The position numbers and the translations under genes were made by a program. This document shows, piece after piece, positions 37,001 through 49,159 of a DNA stretch of 64,000 nucleotides. The stretch covers positions 4,427,930 to 4,491,929 of the forward strand of contig JACAXG010000063.1 in assembly GCA_018881555.1 (NCBI GenBank), written 5' to 3'. The stretch's first letter is position 1. Each line of letters starts with the position of its first letter. The notes beneath the pieces are model-generated. The model saw only the letters and a program-made list of their open reading frames with translations, searched no databases and was not told where the DNA came from. The DNA comes from Amblyornis subalaris (Eukaryota; Chordata; Aves; Passeriformes; Ptilonorhynchidae).

Positions 37001-40000
37001 AACAGATCCACAGGCAGATGCATTTCTCTGTTAAGACAGTTAATTGCAAACTCATTAGGAAAACTTTGTTTATAAACATGCAGTATTTTGACCTCACATA
37101 TAAATAAATATATATATACACACATGTAGACACAGTCCTTTTCTTCTTTCTTGGTTGGATAGCTCTTAGTTTCCAGACTGAGTTAATCACCTGTCAGATA
37201 CATAATTTTTGGGGGTTTTCTACTAAAGATGAACAGTTCTTCTAGTGTGCCTCCTTTGATAACATTGCAAAATAGATTGAAATAAGTACTCGGCACTGTG
37301 TTTCCTGCACAGTAGCATTTGCAGAAGCTGTAGTCTTGCCAGGATCAGGTTATTATTACTGAGGAAAAAAAGGGGTGAGGGAAGAAAATGAAGTGACTGC
37401 TTCTGAAGAGTGACCTGCTATGAAATTATTGCAAAGGCATACAGAGATTTTGACCAAGAGTGAACAGAATATGATCTGAAAGGAGAGCATCTAAGCTTCA
37501 TTTTCCTCTTTATTTTGAGTCATTTGTCCAGAGCCTTTTTTGGTTTTGTTTTTTTGGTTGGTTGGTTTTGTGGTTTTTTGAGTGTAGTTTTTTCTTTCAT
37601 TGGAGTCTCAATTCCTTGAAGCTGGGGATAAGATGACATTTTATGTATTTCTCTTTTGACATTGAACATTCTGATCAGTGACAGGGTCACTGTTTGTGAG
37701 GAGGGAATAAGCAGGTGGTGTGAAAAGGGATGCAGATCTTACACTGGCTTTGGTTGTGAGCAGTTTTTTGGGTGGCCACAGCCTGCCTCAGTTAATTCCC
37801 TAAGGTTTCTGACAGCAGGTTAAGGCTAACATGGCTGTGTTTGTCACATACACATATTTTGCATCCATTTATATCGTGTCATGTGGAGAACCAGAAATGA
37901 AGTTTTTCCAATTAAAATGTTTCTGGGAAACGGGAAAAGGAATCAGATGAGATTAGCTCCATGGAGAAGTTCAAGACAAAACCGAGGAAGTCACTTGTGT
38001 TCTGTTATTTGTTAGTTTTGAGCTCAGGAGTCTCATTCCTGTTGAACGGCCACCCAAAGAGCTGCATTTCCCACATAGCACTGGGATGTGACTCGTACCA
38101 CAGTTTGCAGCTCATGTCTGCTCTTTTTAGTACATCTTTTTTGAACAGAAGTTCTTAATTTTGCAAGTGCTGTGTACTTGCCAGGACAGCAGTAAGAGGT
38201 TTGCGCTGCTGGAAAGTATTACAGAGGTTTTGAGGTATTTCAAGGCAAATTAATTCATATCTCATTAAAGACAAATGCATTATGTGCCCTGTCTAGACAA
38301 CTGAGAGATTAGGAGCTGGAATGCTACTGCGCTTCAAATTAAGGTAGTAGTTTCCATAAAACAATATTCCATTCTATGTAATTCTGCCCTTTTTTTTAAT
38401 ACATAGGATATAAAACAGATTTTATGCTTTTTTTTTTTCCTTACTGCTCAGCAGTTTTTGCCATCTGCTGCAGTAATGGACACCAGCCCTATGTGAAACA
38501 ACTTGTAGGAATTGAAACAAAACCTAGAAGGGGATCTGTAAACACAGAAATGTTAACTCTTAGAAGTGCTCCTTGCTAAGAGGTGTCAGTCCCAGCGTGA
38601 GCACGGCACTTCAGCCGTGGCTGGAATTGTTGTTGTCTCACAGGTACAGTTGGGTTAGCGCCGGCACCGTTTGGGAAGGATCCGTAGCTACACTTCATGG
38701 AGGTTAACAGTGAGTTTTACCTGAGTTACAGGGTTTTGAAAAGGGAATTGCTTTGTATGAGGAGCTTTTAATAAACATGTAAAGGGGCTTTTTGTTCAGA
38801 AGAGCTTTTGGAGCATGGTTGTCCCTGTAGACTGTGAGAGGTCCCCCCATGCATTTCCAANGTTGTGACTAAAACTTTCTGAGGGTGAAAGTGAGTGGGG
38901 AGAGGGAATAGTCAGTTTTGAATTTACAATCCATGATTCAGCTTTGAAAGTCAGACAGCATCAGAATAGACTTGAAGGTATTTTCTAGTCTGCTTTTAGG
39001 GTTTTAATTAAGGATTAAGGGGAAAAAGCAAAGCAAAATGAGTATGATTTCAGTACATCCTATATCACTAGCAAAACAGAGTATTAAAAATATTGCCATA
39101 GAGAGGTACAGAAACCAGATGAACACGACCAGAGAAAGTGGGTTTCTGTGTGAAAGTAGGTTAACTCTGGCTGTGTCATTCTGCTTTCATAACTTGAGAT
39201 GAGAAATTCTTTGCTTCTCGCTGTTCATCCTTAGTGTGCTACATGGGCAGAGGGTAATGTGGTCCACACCACAGTGGGATNATCACTCCACCAGTCAGTA
39301 CAGTCTGCCAGAATAGCCTGTAGCACCTTCCAGGCCCAGGACATGCAGTGGGCTGGAGGGTGGAGATTGACATATCTCATTGAAAGAAAACTTTTTTCTT
39401 TTGTGCCTTTCCATGTATGTGTAAACANAAGGCCTGAGGGAAAGTACTGTCAAAACTTGTCCCACCAGTTCTGACCTGTACAGTGCTGCACTATCTGTTT
39501 CAGTTTTCTGGCAGCTCTGGTCCTNCCATGTTTGACTATCACCAACATCAGTCACTTTTTTATTCTCAAATGGGGACACTAACCATTCTTCAGGAAAGCA
39601 AACCATAGCTTGGCATAATCTGCCAAAGACAAGAAACCTGAAGTTTCTTTCAGCAGCAGTCGTTTCAGCAGTCTTAGGAACCTTTTCCATGTTCCTTTCC
39701 TTCAGTTTTTTGTTGGGTGTTTTTTTTTTTTCCCTGTTGATTTTGGAACAGATCCTAATACCCAAGTTACTTCCAGGTGTTGCAGGATATTCACTGCAGA
39801 CTACAGTATTATANTAAGAGTCTGCAGGATGCTGAGTCTGTCCTTACAGGTACATAGCATGGGATTCTCCATCCTGGCCTCTGTTGTTTATGGGTCCCAG
39901 TATTCCCATTATTAAATAGGCAATCCTGCTTTCACTTTGTATTATTCTTTAGCACTTCCCAAACAGCNTATTCCTTTTGCATTAAATTAACTGGTATAAC

Positions 40001-43000
40001 ACTGAAATGGATTTCATAGAGATGTAAATCATTATCAGTGTGGCTAATTCTGTCTTTAAGTTATCTGCTCAGATTGTATGGTCTGCTGCACATAAGAGGC
40101 CAGCACCCTCTCCTCAGTTTATGCAGTTGCTCCTTTAAAGACAAAATATTCTGAGAAATAACTTAGTTTGCAAAATTCCAGCAAAAAATGGATTGTTCAG
40201 AATAGCTGATGAAGATGTTCAGATTGGCTCCTTGTCCAGCAACTATTGTGTCTCAAGGTAGCTGAATTATAAAAGGTCTGTGGTCTGATTAAATAAATAA
40301 AAATACATAATTTTTTTAAATTANGTGGTTATACATCTACATATAAGCATTACTGAGTTCTGCACTGACTAAGGGTTATANTATCTGGGCGAAGTATGTC
40401 GGTTTGGAGTGTGGCACAAAATTTCACAGAGAACATATGAAAGGAAGTCCTTTCCATGCCAGGAAAGAAAACCACAAAGGGATTTTTTTTCCCTCCANCT
40501 GGAAACCCTCATAAAACTGAATGTCTGAACTGGTGGGACACAATTCAGTAAGAGGAGAAAGAAGGTTTTTAGCGTGAGACTCATTAGTTCGGGGGAAAGG
40601 TGACTGGAGTATTGCANCTTTGGTGTTAGGTGGTTTTAGAGCTATAGAGAGAGTTATTCCATGAGCTTAAAAACAATTATGGCAAGATTCCTCCTTTGTG
40701 GAGAAGGACAGTTGGAAAACCTGACTACAGCAAGACCTGGCTGTTTGCCTGAAAGTGGATGGAACAGGAATGAAACTGTATAGTCTATTCTGAGTATGGT
40801 TTATACAGGGGATTCATAAAAGAAGCTGACAAAGCCACAAACAGAAGNTTGGCCTAAAAGAGCATGGCTGCTGAAGAGAAGTAGCTGACTGCTCACTTGG
40901 AACCACAAAACCTCCAACATACTGTACAACATTTGAATATTTGGATTTTGATCCACTGGAATATGTAGCAACAGAAAAGCAAAAAAAAAAGGCAGAACAC
41001 ACACAGTACTGGGCTAATGAGGTTGAAAAACATTGTGATAATTTATAGCAGCCTAGACCTGGTGATACTGATTCCTTAAAATCGCTAAACTGACTGCTTC
41101 TGAATGATAAACATACGACCTGAATGTCGAATCATTGACTTGAAAAGAGTTAGACAAGGCTGACTCACACAGGGCAAGAACCCTCCAGAAGGTTGAATCT
41201 GNAGATGTGGAGAAAATGAAAAGCTTGGTGGAAACTTTCAATAAAGGTGGCACAGATGATCTGCTGTAGCAAGTGAGATCAGTATGTGCCAAAGAGCAGT
41301 CAAGTGCTTACTTCAGAGAATTCAGGGATTTTTGTGTAATTCCTTTTCTTCTTTCCTTTTTCCTATCCTTTCTCCTAATAACAGTACAAACCAATGNGGG
41401 AGCACAGGTGACTCAGAACAGTGCTATGATTCATTCTTCTGTTGACTAGATTGTTTCCAGCCTGGGAACAAAAAAAAGAGACCTTTCAGAGAATAGGGTT
41501 AATCACACAATTTTTAAGAGGTAACCATTAGATGGGAAGAGAAAACACCCTCTTCCTGTGAACCAGACACGGAGGGTACACAAATATATCCACTCACTCT
41601 CTGTATTCTCNTCACTGCCATGTACACAAGAGGTGAAGCCACCTAACAATTTGAGGCCAGAGGATTTAGATAAGCCAGGGAGAGGGCGTTGGTCTGTTAC
41701 AGAACTGTGGCTGTATGGAGAACCACAGCAAGCTTTTTTTCTTGGTTCCCAAGTAAGAAATATAATCAATGAAGAGCATCAGGTATTTCAAGAAGAGGCA
41801 TGGATATATGGCAAATCACACTTTTATCCTTTTCTTCAGGAGTGTATCATTGATGAAGACTGTGAAACAGGGAAATATTGCCAGTTCTCCACCTTTGAAT
41901 ATAAATGTCAGCTCTGCAAACCCCAGCATACAGTAAGTCCTGAATGTGATATGATTTTTTGTAATCTTTAAAAACTCAGTAAGTTATTGTGGCTAATGTC
42001 AGCAAGTCACAATTGATGGAAAAGAAGCTGCAAAGCTTTCTGCATGAGGNTAAAAAATTTTTCATATTAACATGGAGTAATTCAAAATCAAGATTGGGAT
42101 GACCCAACACCTACCCCCTCCCCANGTTTTCTTTGCAGTTCTCAGTAGAACACTTGTAGGATGAAAAAAGTAAAAATTGGTCCTAGCTACACTTCTGTTG
42201 TAAAGCGAGCTCAGGCTGAAGGANGTGGAATCAGTTCCCTGACCTAGAACCTCCACAATTAAAAAGCATTTTTCTCCTTAATTAGCAGGTCTTAATAGTG
42301 CTAGTGTAGTCCTCCTTGTCCTGTGTTAAGCACTGCCTGTGGGATCTACTGGAAAAGAAATACAGATTTTGTATGGCTGCCCAGACAGGGTTTTACACAG
42401 ACAGGAAAAAGCTGCTGAAANGCTGACCTGCTACGACTCTTTAAGATGTTAATCAAACTACCTAAGGAAGGAAACAAACTGACACATGGTTTTTATTAGG
42501 TTGATTTCTTAGGTGTGTGTNGTTGAAACACTGGGGCAATTGTCATACACAGCTATCTTTAGCTAGAGATTTGCATTTCTGATTTGCAAAGAGATTTTTT
42601 TTCAGAGAGATTTTTTTCAAAGATTCTTGGTTACCAATGAGGTCTGGTTCTTATTACAACTAAAAATGGATTTTAGTAAGATTTTTTTTTTTTGCTTTGG
42701 TCTTTGAAAACAATTCTTCGGAACAAATTGTAAATNCCTGACTGCATTTAATAATGGAAAAAAATCAGTAATGTTTTCCACTGATGATGATTAATTTATT
42801 AATTTTTGTTTCCCTTGATTGCAGAAGGCTCCCAGGAGAACTTAGAGCAGCCTTTCAGTACCTAAAGGGGCTACAAGAAAGCTGNAGAGGGAGATTTTAC
42901 AAGTGCACATAGTGACAGGACAAGGGGGAATGGCTTTAAACTGAAAGAAGGCAGGTTTAGTTTAGATATTAGGAAGAAATTCTTTGCTGTGAAGGTGNTG

Positions 43001-46000
43001 AGGCACTGGCACAGGTTGCCCAGAGCAGCTGTGGATGCTCTATCCCTGGAAGTGTTCAAGGCCAGGTTGGATGGAGTATTGCNACTCTACTGTGGAGGTT
43101 CCTGTCTGGCAAATAATTCTATGTATGCATAAGTTGAGAACNTAAGCAGTTCTGTTTACACAGTGGGAATATGACACGCATATATTTGAAGCACATACAT
43201 GCAGTTGTCTTTGGGGCCAGGGTCTAATTCTGTGCGTAGCCGAGTGTGATACATGCACTGGGTGCTGAAGTGCCAGTTTTGTCACGTGCTTTGTGCCCTT
43301 GCCAGCCCTGCTCACGGGATGTTGAGTGCTGTGGAGAGCAGCTCTGCGTGTGGGGCGAGTGCAGGAAATCCACTTCCAGAGGGGAGAACGGCACCATCTG
43401 TGAGAACCAGCACGACTGCAACCCTGGAATGTGCTGTGCTTTTCAGAAAGGTACTCAGGGGTTTATCCTATTCCTTTTATCATGCAGGAGTGTTGATACG
43501 TGGCTCTCTTGACCAGGGGAAGTGGTTAAATCTCTACAGAATCAATAGGTTGTTCTCCCTTGGCCTGGGGAATGCACTGTGTTAACTTCATTACAAAACT
43601 TTGATAGAATTAGGAGTGAGAAACAGTCTGATGGGCTGCACACTGCTGAGAGAAAAGCCTGTTGCACACTAGAGATGAATGTTGCACACAGCAGCAGAAG
43701 CACAGAAATTTATATTTTTAAAGGGGAGTCTTAGACATTTAAAAGTAACAGATTGCTGTGTCAAATTTTCACACAATAGAGGAAAAATAAGAGAATTAAA
43801 AATGTGCAGAAGAAATTACTGAGCTGACTGAAAGTGGCTTCTCCTTCCTCTCAGCAAGCAGACCATCAGACTCAGACTGCACATACATTTCATACTCCAA
43901 GTTTTATGTGAGCCTTCCAGGGCATCACACCATGCAGTACTGACCAGGCAGCCAAGAGACATAGAGGAATGATGTCCCAGATTATGTTGTCAGTCCACAG
44001 GGGAATGTGAAACTTGATTTACAGAAGGGAGGAGGTCTTAGGCCTGAAATCAATCCCAAATCCTGTCTGATTAGGGTCCGGTTTCGTCTACTGTTCTATA
44101 CCACTTTGTTCCTCACTGCATTTGTCATAGTTCACCTTAATTTGGTAGTGACAGGACACAATTCCAACCATGTCCCTACATCAGGTAGGTACTTCCCTAG
44201 CTTTCTTTTTTGCTGTGAACAAGAGGTGACCTTGTACCTTCACTGATGGCTGGGCTGCTTGTCCCACCCTCAGCCTGGTGTTGGATCCTGGGCATTTCAG
44301 GAAGACAAAGGAGAAAGCTCCAACACCATTTAAAAGTAAGAGATCTGCTCATTTTTCCCATGATAACGTTGAGCAGTATATAGTGGACCTTAGATGTTAA
44401 GTAGGTTTGGTTAGGAAGGAACAACAGATATACAGTTACAGAGAAAATAATACATATATACAAATAAATCAATAGAATACTCTTATTAGAACTTAAAATA
44501 GAGCTATTGATTAATAGCAATGAATTTTTGTTCTCTATGGCTGTCTGCTTTAGCAGGACTTCAGGGGTTTTCAGGTTAGGCCTAACCTCAAGGCCTTTCT
44601 CCATCACTACAATATTATATAGAGTTTTAATCTATCTAATAAAGATGTGTATTTTTTATGTAAAACTGTAGTAAACTGTGGAGTATTCACTGCTTAATAT
44701 ATAATCTGTTTTGAAAATGGGAACTGAGAGGTCATATACATTGAAACGTGTCTGTGTATACACACACTTTTGACCAAGTCTGGTTTAAAAACTTAAATTT
44801 CGAATTCTTCTCATATTTTATTCTGCTGTATGAGGTGACTGAAGACAAGAGGAGGAAGGGAGGTTTTATAGGAACATCTGGAAGAGCTGAATTCCAGACT
44901 GAGACTGTAAGTTACTGACGTGAGGAAACCCAAAGGACACAGCCTTCTAAAATAGTTTCTTACACAGGCTAAAATTCAGCCCTGTGTAGAAATGAGGGTG
45001 CCAAGCCCCAGATGCCATCAGACAGCTTTGCCTACACTAGAATTACTATAATAAATTAAATGTCTGAGTTGTAGTTCTTGTAACCTTGTTATTTAGTTTC
45101 TGAACAATTGCTCTGGACTTGTAACCTGTGAAAAGAAATAGGAAAAATTACAGACTTCTAAAATATAGAGGTATTTCTCTATTCAGATTTTAAACCATTA
45201 ATGCTACTCATTGCAAAGGATTCACTGTAATGTTTTCTTGGGCTTAGCATAGTTTGGAATCTCCCAGGGATGGAGTTGTGCTGTACTGTCTTGACAGAAG
45301 TCTCTGGGTGAAGTTGATCTTGCTCATTAAGCAGAAACTTCAATTGTCTTACTCCCACCTAGTGGAAAAAACATTGTTATGGCTCCCTAATATNTAAGGG
45401 GACTTAAAAAGAGGTCAAGCCTGTCTTTTTGTATCTTGCATACAGACTTAAACACAAGGTCAACTCAGTTCAGCAGACAGATAACGACTTCTCCTAAAAT
45501 GACTTTATTTTGGTCTGCAGAGCTGCTGTTTCCTGTGTGCACACCCTTACCTGAGGAAGGTGAGCCCTGCCATGATCCTTCAAACAGACTTCTCAACCTG
45601 ATCACCTGGGACCTGGAACCTGACGGAGTTCTGGAGAAATGCCCCTGTGCAAGTGGCTTGAGCTGCCAACCTCAGGGGTAAAGACCAAAACTGCTTAAAA
45701 TTTTTGAGGGGTCTATTTCTGTGGTAAATAGCTACAGAACTTGCAGATTGTTCTCACTAGAAAATGTTTTGACAGTTTTTCTCATCGGTATCATTGAAAC
45801 TTTCTGCTTTGTCCTACACAGATGTGCCTAATTGAGTTTGGCAACACATTAATCTGGTGTGAATTAAGTGTGTGAATTAATGAGGCTGGTACTGCTTTTT
45901 AATCAGTCAGTACTACCAGCTGTTAAGATGCATCATTCCAATTTAATTCTCTGCATACAGTCCTTGGCCACCAACTTTCTATGTGAGACTGGGCTTCTGT

Positions 46001-47083
46001 CAGACATTTTGTTCGCTTTAGAANGTAAGAGACGTTAAAGGTATTTTAATACAAACTTCTCATAGATCATGCCTTTAATAATTCTTTACAAGGACAGTTA
46101 TTTGCATAATCAGCAGTTTCACTGGCAGAAAGTGAGATCATTTCAGTTTAGCACTAAAAGCATTTTTAGAAAACCTACGTTTTCTATGAAATAAATTCTC
46201 CAAGTTTGCTCCCACGCTACCCTATTTCCAACAAGCCATCAGAGCTGGGATAGAGATGTAGATTAATTTTTCTGTCTTCTGTGTCCAACTCTTTCTACAT
46301 TTTTTCATGCATGAGAAGGAATTGGGTAACATTTTGTTTCATAAATGTCATCTAAGGAGGCAAGCAGAGTTGATCCTATCCTTTCAGCACCAAAATTTTA
46401 GTTTAATGTGCCATTAACCTCAGAGAAGGTCTGTCAGCAAATGTCAGGCCTAGTAAGAACAACATTTCAGGTCAGGTTATAGAAACACAGAAATTAATTA
46501 AGGTGTGAATATAACTGAACTGTCCAGCTATAGTCACAAGAATTTTCTATCTGAATTTGAAGATTCAGGTAACTTTTTTGTTACCTGTTTTTTTCGAGGA
46601 CCACTGCCATCTTGTGTCCTAGGATCACACATTTTGTGCTGTTAGGTTCTCTGTATGTGGAAATCTCATCTTTAACTCTCCAGCTGTCAAGCATGTAAAA
46701 ATCAGATGTTTGTGAAGTCAGCTAGGGTAGATCCATAGTGCATTTAACATGTTTTTATGTGGGGAGGGAATGGAAATTTCATAAACTAGCAGAACATGAC
46801 ATGATGTACTATATGACCAGATGTGTCCTTTTCCAACAGCCACAGCATTACATCTGTGTGTCAACCATCTGCCAATGAAACCCAGAACACTGAAAAAGAA
46901 GATCCCTTAATCATGGATGAGATGCCCTTTCTCAGCTTGATCCCCCAAGATCTTCTTTCTGATTATGAGGAAAGCAGTGTCATTCAGGAAGTGCGTAGAG
47001 AATTAGAAAGTCTGGAGGACCAAGCAGGTTTGAAGCCTGAGCCTGACTCAGCTCAGGACCCGGTTTTGGGAGATGAAATTTAA
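24863..47083 (+). CDS. DKK3: Dickkopf-related protein 3 (DKK3), complete 7-exon coding region
   Basis: Secreted glycoprotein of the Dickkopf family that modulates Wnt/beta-catenin and TGF-beta-type signalling; unlike DKK1 it is not a classical LRP6 antagonist. Coding exons: 24863-25072, 26825-26962, 27463-27546, 41840-41932, 43306-43450, 45521-45677, 46840-47083. All junctions are GT/AG and the frame stays open for 356 codons. Visible parts: a signal peptide (about 1-36), a short helix-prone N-domain ([11 protein letters not shown], a DKK3 hallmark), cysteine-rich domain 1 (C146-C194, 10 Cys), cysteine-rich domain 2 with a colipase-like fold (C207-C283, 10 Cys) and an acidic C-terminal tail. 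N-glycosylation sequons lie at N95, N105, N120, N203 and N288. From the second Met (24881) the protein is 350 aa, the length I recall for human DKK3. The neighbour USP47 is convergent. The gene identity is very secure; only the choice between the two starts is open. Confidence 0.97.
25073..26824 (+). other. DKK3: DKK3 intron 1
   Basis: The first 400 bases continue the CpG island and include the heptamer array. The rest is ordinary AT-richer sequence. No further gene was recognised. A second, intronic start site driving a shorter DKK3 transcript is reported in mammals and could lie here or nearby, but I see no decisive promoter motif. Confidence 0.85.
25097..25150 (+). repeat. CTCCCTG heptamer tandem array in DKK3 intron 1
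   Basis: Seven perfect copies of the 7-mer CTCCCTG plus five bases of an eighth. The array starts 25 bases after the exon 1 donor and directly follows a run of ten or more G (25087-25096). It looks like a young, potentially length-variable minisatellite inside the CpG island. Confidence 0.95.
26825..26962 (+). CDS. DKK3: DKK3 coding exon 2
   Basis: Encodes 46 codons (residues 71-116), phase 0 to phase 0, acceptor TTGGCAG, donor AAG|GTATGA. The first codon is an ATG aligned with the conserved internal Met of human DKK3 in the context EEMEAEE. It carries two sequons, N95 (NES) and N105 (NRT), and the family block LPPNYHNES. Confidence 0.95.
26963..27462 (+). other. DKK3: DKK3 intron 2
   Basis: 500 bases, GT...AG, mostly AT-rich. 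Nothing else recognised. Confidence 0.9.
27463..27546 (+). CDS. DKK3: DKK3 coding exon 3
   Basis: Encodes 28 codons (residues 117-144), phase 0 to phase 0, acceptor TATCAG, donor CAT|GTAAGT. It contains the conserved VFSETVITS block and the sequon N120 (NKT). It is followed by the gene's largest intron, 14.3 kb. Confidence 0.95.
27547..41839 (+). other. DKK3: DKK3 intron 3 (14.3 kb)
   Basis: The largest intron of the gene, with no supported exon on either strand. It holds simple tracts: a poly-T run near 33247-33271, T/G-rich sequence near 37536-37580 and a short TA/CA tract near 37104-37125. Around 34560-34670 an E-box (CAGCTG) and a GATA-TAAT cluster could mark a regulatory element. Short ORFs here are overlapped by ORFs on the other strand and look random. 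Confidence 0.8.
41840..41932 (+). CDS. DKK3: DKK3 coding exon 4 (first half of cysteine-rich domain 1)
   Basis: Encodes 31 codons (residues 145-175), acceptor TTCTTCAG, donor ACA|GTAAGT. The start ECIIDEDC is the signature of the Dickkopf N-terminal cysteine-rich domain; five of that domain's ten cysteines are here. The reading frame is open for about 280 bases upstream of the acceptor. This is intron read-through and not part of the protein. Confidence 0.96.
41933..43305 (+). other. DKK3: DKK3 intron 4
   Basis: 1.4 kb intron containing a plus-oriented CR1 fragment in its 3' quarter and an imperfect duplication of an AGAGATTTTTTT unit near 42590-42620. No other feature. Confidence 0.85.
42822..43123 (+). 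mobile_element. CR1 LINE 3' fragment
   Basis: Closely resembles the 3' end of avian chicken-repeat-1 elements. Diagnostic stretches are GACAAGGGGGAATGGCTTTA, TTAGGAAGAAATTCTTT, CACTGGCACAGGTTGCCCAG and CCTGGAAGTGTTCAAGGCCA. It is 5'-truncated as usual, with no reverse transcriptase region. It becomes more diverged after about 43078 and ends in a single ATTCTATG, the CR1 terminal repeat unit. It inserted in the same sense as DKK3. Confidence 0.9.
43306..43450 (+). CDS. DKK3: DKK3 coding exon 5 (end of CRD1, start of CRD2)
   Basis: 145 bases, starting in phase 0 after TTGCCAG and ending in phase 1 at AAAG|GTACTC. It supplies the remaining five cysteines of domain 1 ([18 protein letters not shown]), the linker sequon N203 and the first four cysteines of domain 2. 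A CR1 relic ends about 180 bases upstream of the acceptor. Confidence 0.96.
43451..45520 (+). other. DKK3: DKK3 intron 5
   Basis: 2.1 kb of AT-rich intron. Nothing beyond short simple-sequence stretches recognised. Confidence 0.85.
45521..45677 (+). CDS. DKK3: DKK3 coding exon 6 (core of cysteine-rich domain 2)
   Basis: 157 bases, acceptor GTCTGCAG, donor CAGGG|GTAAAG, ending in phase 2. It encodes [16 protein letters not shown] through [12 protein letters not shown], the colipase-like half of the domain. The split codon with exon 5 reads Glu, where the human protein has Gly. Confidence 0.96.
45678..46839 (+). other. DKK3: DKK3 intron 6
   Basis: 1.2 kb of intron with an imperfect direct duplication of a GTGTGAATTAA unit near 45857-45880. 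Nothing else seen. Confidence 0.85.
46840..47083 (+). CDS. DKK3: DKK3 coding exon 7 (end of CRD2, acidic tail, stop)
   Basis: Acceptor TTCCAACAG. It completes a split Gly codon, then HSITSVC gives the last domain 2 cysteine. The sequon N288 (NET) and an acidic tail follow, containing EEVRxELE-like [10 protein letters not shown] and ending GDEI before a TAA. The tail matches the family's acidic C-terminus in character and length. Confidence 0.96.
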
Positions 47084-47182
47084 AGCCCAAGCACCAGAGA
47101 GTTTAGTTAGTTATTTCTAGAATTTTTTTGTCTAGTGTCTTGCTTGTATGAACCCCAAACACACACTGCTGGATAGAAGTGC

Positions 47183-47188
47183 AATAAA
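47183..47188 (+). terminator. DKK3: Candidate DKK3 poly(A) signal 1 (AATAAA)
   Basis: Canonical hexamer 100 bases after the stop codon. It is very proximal, so it would give a short 3' UTR. Use is unproven. Confidence 0.35.
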
Positions 47189-47337
47189 CAAGGTATTCAA
47201 CGAGCATCCTTCTCTGTGCACCAAACCTGCATGGCCCAACTACTGTGGAATTCATTCAATCCTTGGACCAAACCTTCTGTCAAATGAGAACCATATGAGT
47301 GTTCCTCTGGATTTGTACTTTCCCCCTGTACATCAGA

Positions 47338-47343
47338 AATAAA
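47338..47343 (+). terminator. DKK3: Candidate DKK3 poly(A) signal 2 (AATAAA)
   Basis: Canonical hexamer about 255 bases after the stop. Further candidates lie at 48352 and 49125. The 48352 site would give a 3' UTR of about 1.3 kb, close to what I recall for mammalian DKK3. Confidence 0.4.
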
Positions 47344-48351
47344 CTTCTTAGTACTTGTACTCATTAAAAAATACACGCAAGCATAAGTAATTTTAAGTTC
47401 CTAGTAACTACAGAAGTGACTTTTGAGTATGGATGTTTAGAATTGTTTTATTTTTCTAGGGTAAGAAGCATCTACTTTGAACTGCTCCAGTCACTGATTT
47501 TAAGGAATTTTTTATTTTTTCCTCCAGAAAATATCATCAGTCTGTGCAACACACAGACTCTGGGTGTCACAGTGCCACTTAAATGGCAGGACTCTGCACT
47601 ACATACCTTCTTGGGTAATGCTGATTTCAGGACAATACTGGAATACGTTGACTGTATTCCATCATCACCTGTCCTTTGGGAGACACAGGCTGTGAACATC
47701 AATTCCTTGGTTCAGTTTAACAGCCAAACAACCACAATAGTTTCCTGCACTTAGACACTTAGGGAAAAATCTCTGAGAATTGGTTTATGCTTTTAATACA
47801 CTTCACAGGCATAAATCTGTGCATGCTACAAGATGTGATTAATTTTACCCTCTTAAAAGGTCATTGATTTAAGAGATCAATAGTCCGCTAAGAGTAAAAT
47901 CCCATCCACCAACTTCCCAGCTGTCCCACCAATTTGCTACACTGGCCCTTCCACTATTCATGGTTCTCTCGGGTATGGATTTCACGATCTGTTATTGCAC
48001 GTGGCAAAACATGACATGAGCTTCCGCCAAGTAACTTTTCNTGGTGCTTCTTCCCAAATAATCCCTACTGCTCATGTCTCATTTGGAACAGTAGAGCACC
48101 AATAACAGGAGCAGGTTAAGACTGTGCTACCAAGCTGCACATCTTTCACCACTTCTGGTCTATGAAAGCTCTTCAACAAATTCCCTAGGTACCAGAATTA
48201 ATGTTAATAACCATTATCATTATAAATAGGGAGGATATTTCATCAAAACTGTCTTTTAGTTTAAGGGTTCTACAGCCAATTCTCNCACCAACACACACAC
48301 ACAGAGACACCTGCTGAGGGTTCACTGAATTTACCTTTCTTTTCTATCCTG

Positions 48352-48357
48352 AATAAA
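48352..48357 (+). terminator. DKK3: Candidate DKK3 poly(A) signal 3 (AATAAA)
   Basis: Canonical hexamer about 1.27 kb after the stop, in otherwise gene-free sequence. Choice among the four candidate sites needs transcript data. Confidence 0.35.
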
Positions 48358-49124
48358 ATTACTGTGCTTCAGAGACAGCCCATCTACATATAGAGAAGGA
48401 ATTAAACGTCATTGCAATATTCCTGTTAAAAAAAATATCCATGAGAGCAGTAATNGTCTGTAAATACTGCCCTCTTAAGGACAGTATTCTCCCTTCACGT
48501 TCTTCACGCTGCAATTCCCAAATTTCATTCTCCATGTTTGCCTCTCCAAATACATGAGTCTGAAGAAAATTTATGATCCATTTGGTAATTTTTTTCTCTC
48601 TTCCAAAAGCTCTAAGGNTGCTTCAGCAGTCCATATATATACNGNAAATGGTAGTTTAATGAAGTACCCTACCTAGGGGATGGCACTCCCTCTCTGCTCC
48701 CTTTGCCCCCACTTCCACCTCACCTCTGTTGGCCAAGAGCGGAAGAATGAGGGAATTCCTCTGTGCCTGGTTCTCAAGCTGCCNGATTCCTCAGGATTTT
48801 TAGACTGCTGTGGGCCAGCATGCAAGGAAGAACTGAAGGTTCTGTTATTCAACATCCTTTTCCCTCTGGAGCAGAATTTTGCTGCCAANCATATCTGGAA
48901 CTTACAAGTTTCACTGGTGAGAAATTCAGTTCTGGAAAAGGAAACTCACAGTTAAAAGAAACATTTGGTGTGAATGTAAAGAGGAGCCGCAGACAGGCTA
49001 TAAACCAGTTCCTGTAACACTCTGAACATGGGGGGTGTGCACATACACACAAACACACAGCCTTGCAATTCCAGCACTCCTTGGGAAAGTCTATATTTCC
49101 ATGAAACAATTNCATAATTTTTCA

Positions 49125-49130
49125 AATAAA
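49125..49130 (+). terminator. Distal candidate poly(A) signal facing USP47
   Basis: AATAAA on the plus strand, followed within 60 bases by T/G-rich sequence of downstream-element type. It lies only 48 bases from the opposing signal of USP47. Confidence 0.3.
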
Positions 49131-49159
49131 AAACACAGCATTTAATGATTAAAATAACA

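Noticed and set aside
39295..39765. 156-codon minus-strand ORF in DKK3 intron 3
   Set aside because: Low-complexity Lys-rich start from a poly-T tract, several Ns, and no family resemblance or splice context.
41558..41839. In-frame open extension upstream of DKK3 exon 4
   Set aside because: It is intron sequence. A good acceptor (TTCTTCAG) sits exactly where the conserved protein begins and the upstream peptide has no counterpart in DKK3.
47416..47754. 112-codon ORF after DKK3
   Set aside because: Overlapped by a minus-strand ORF, unrelated to any family I know, and lies in 3' UTR or intergenic sequence.
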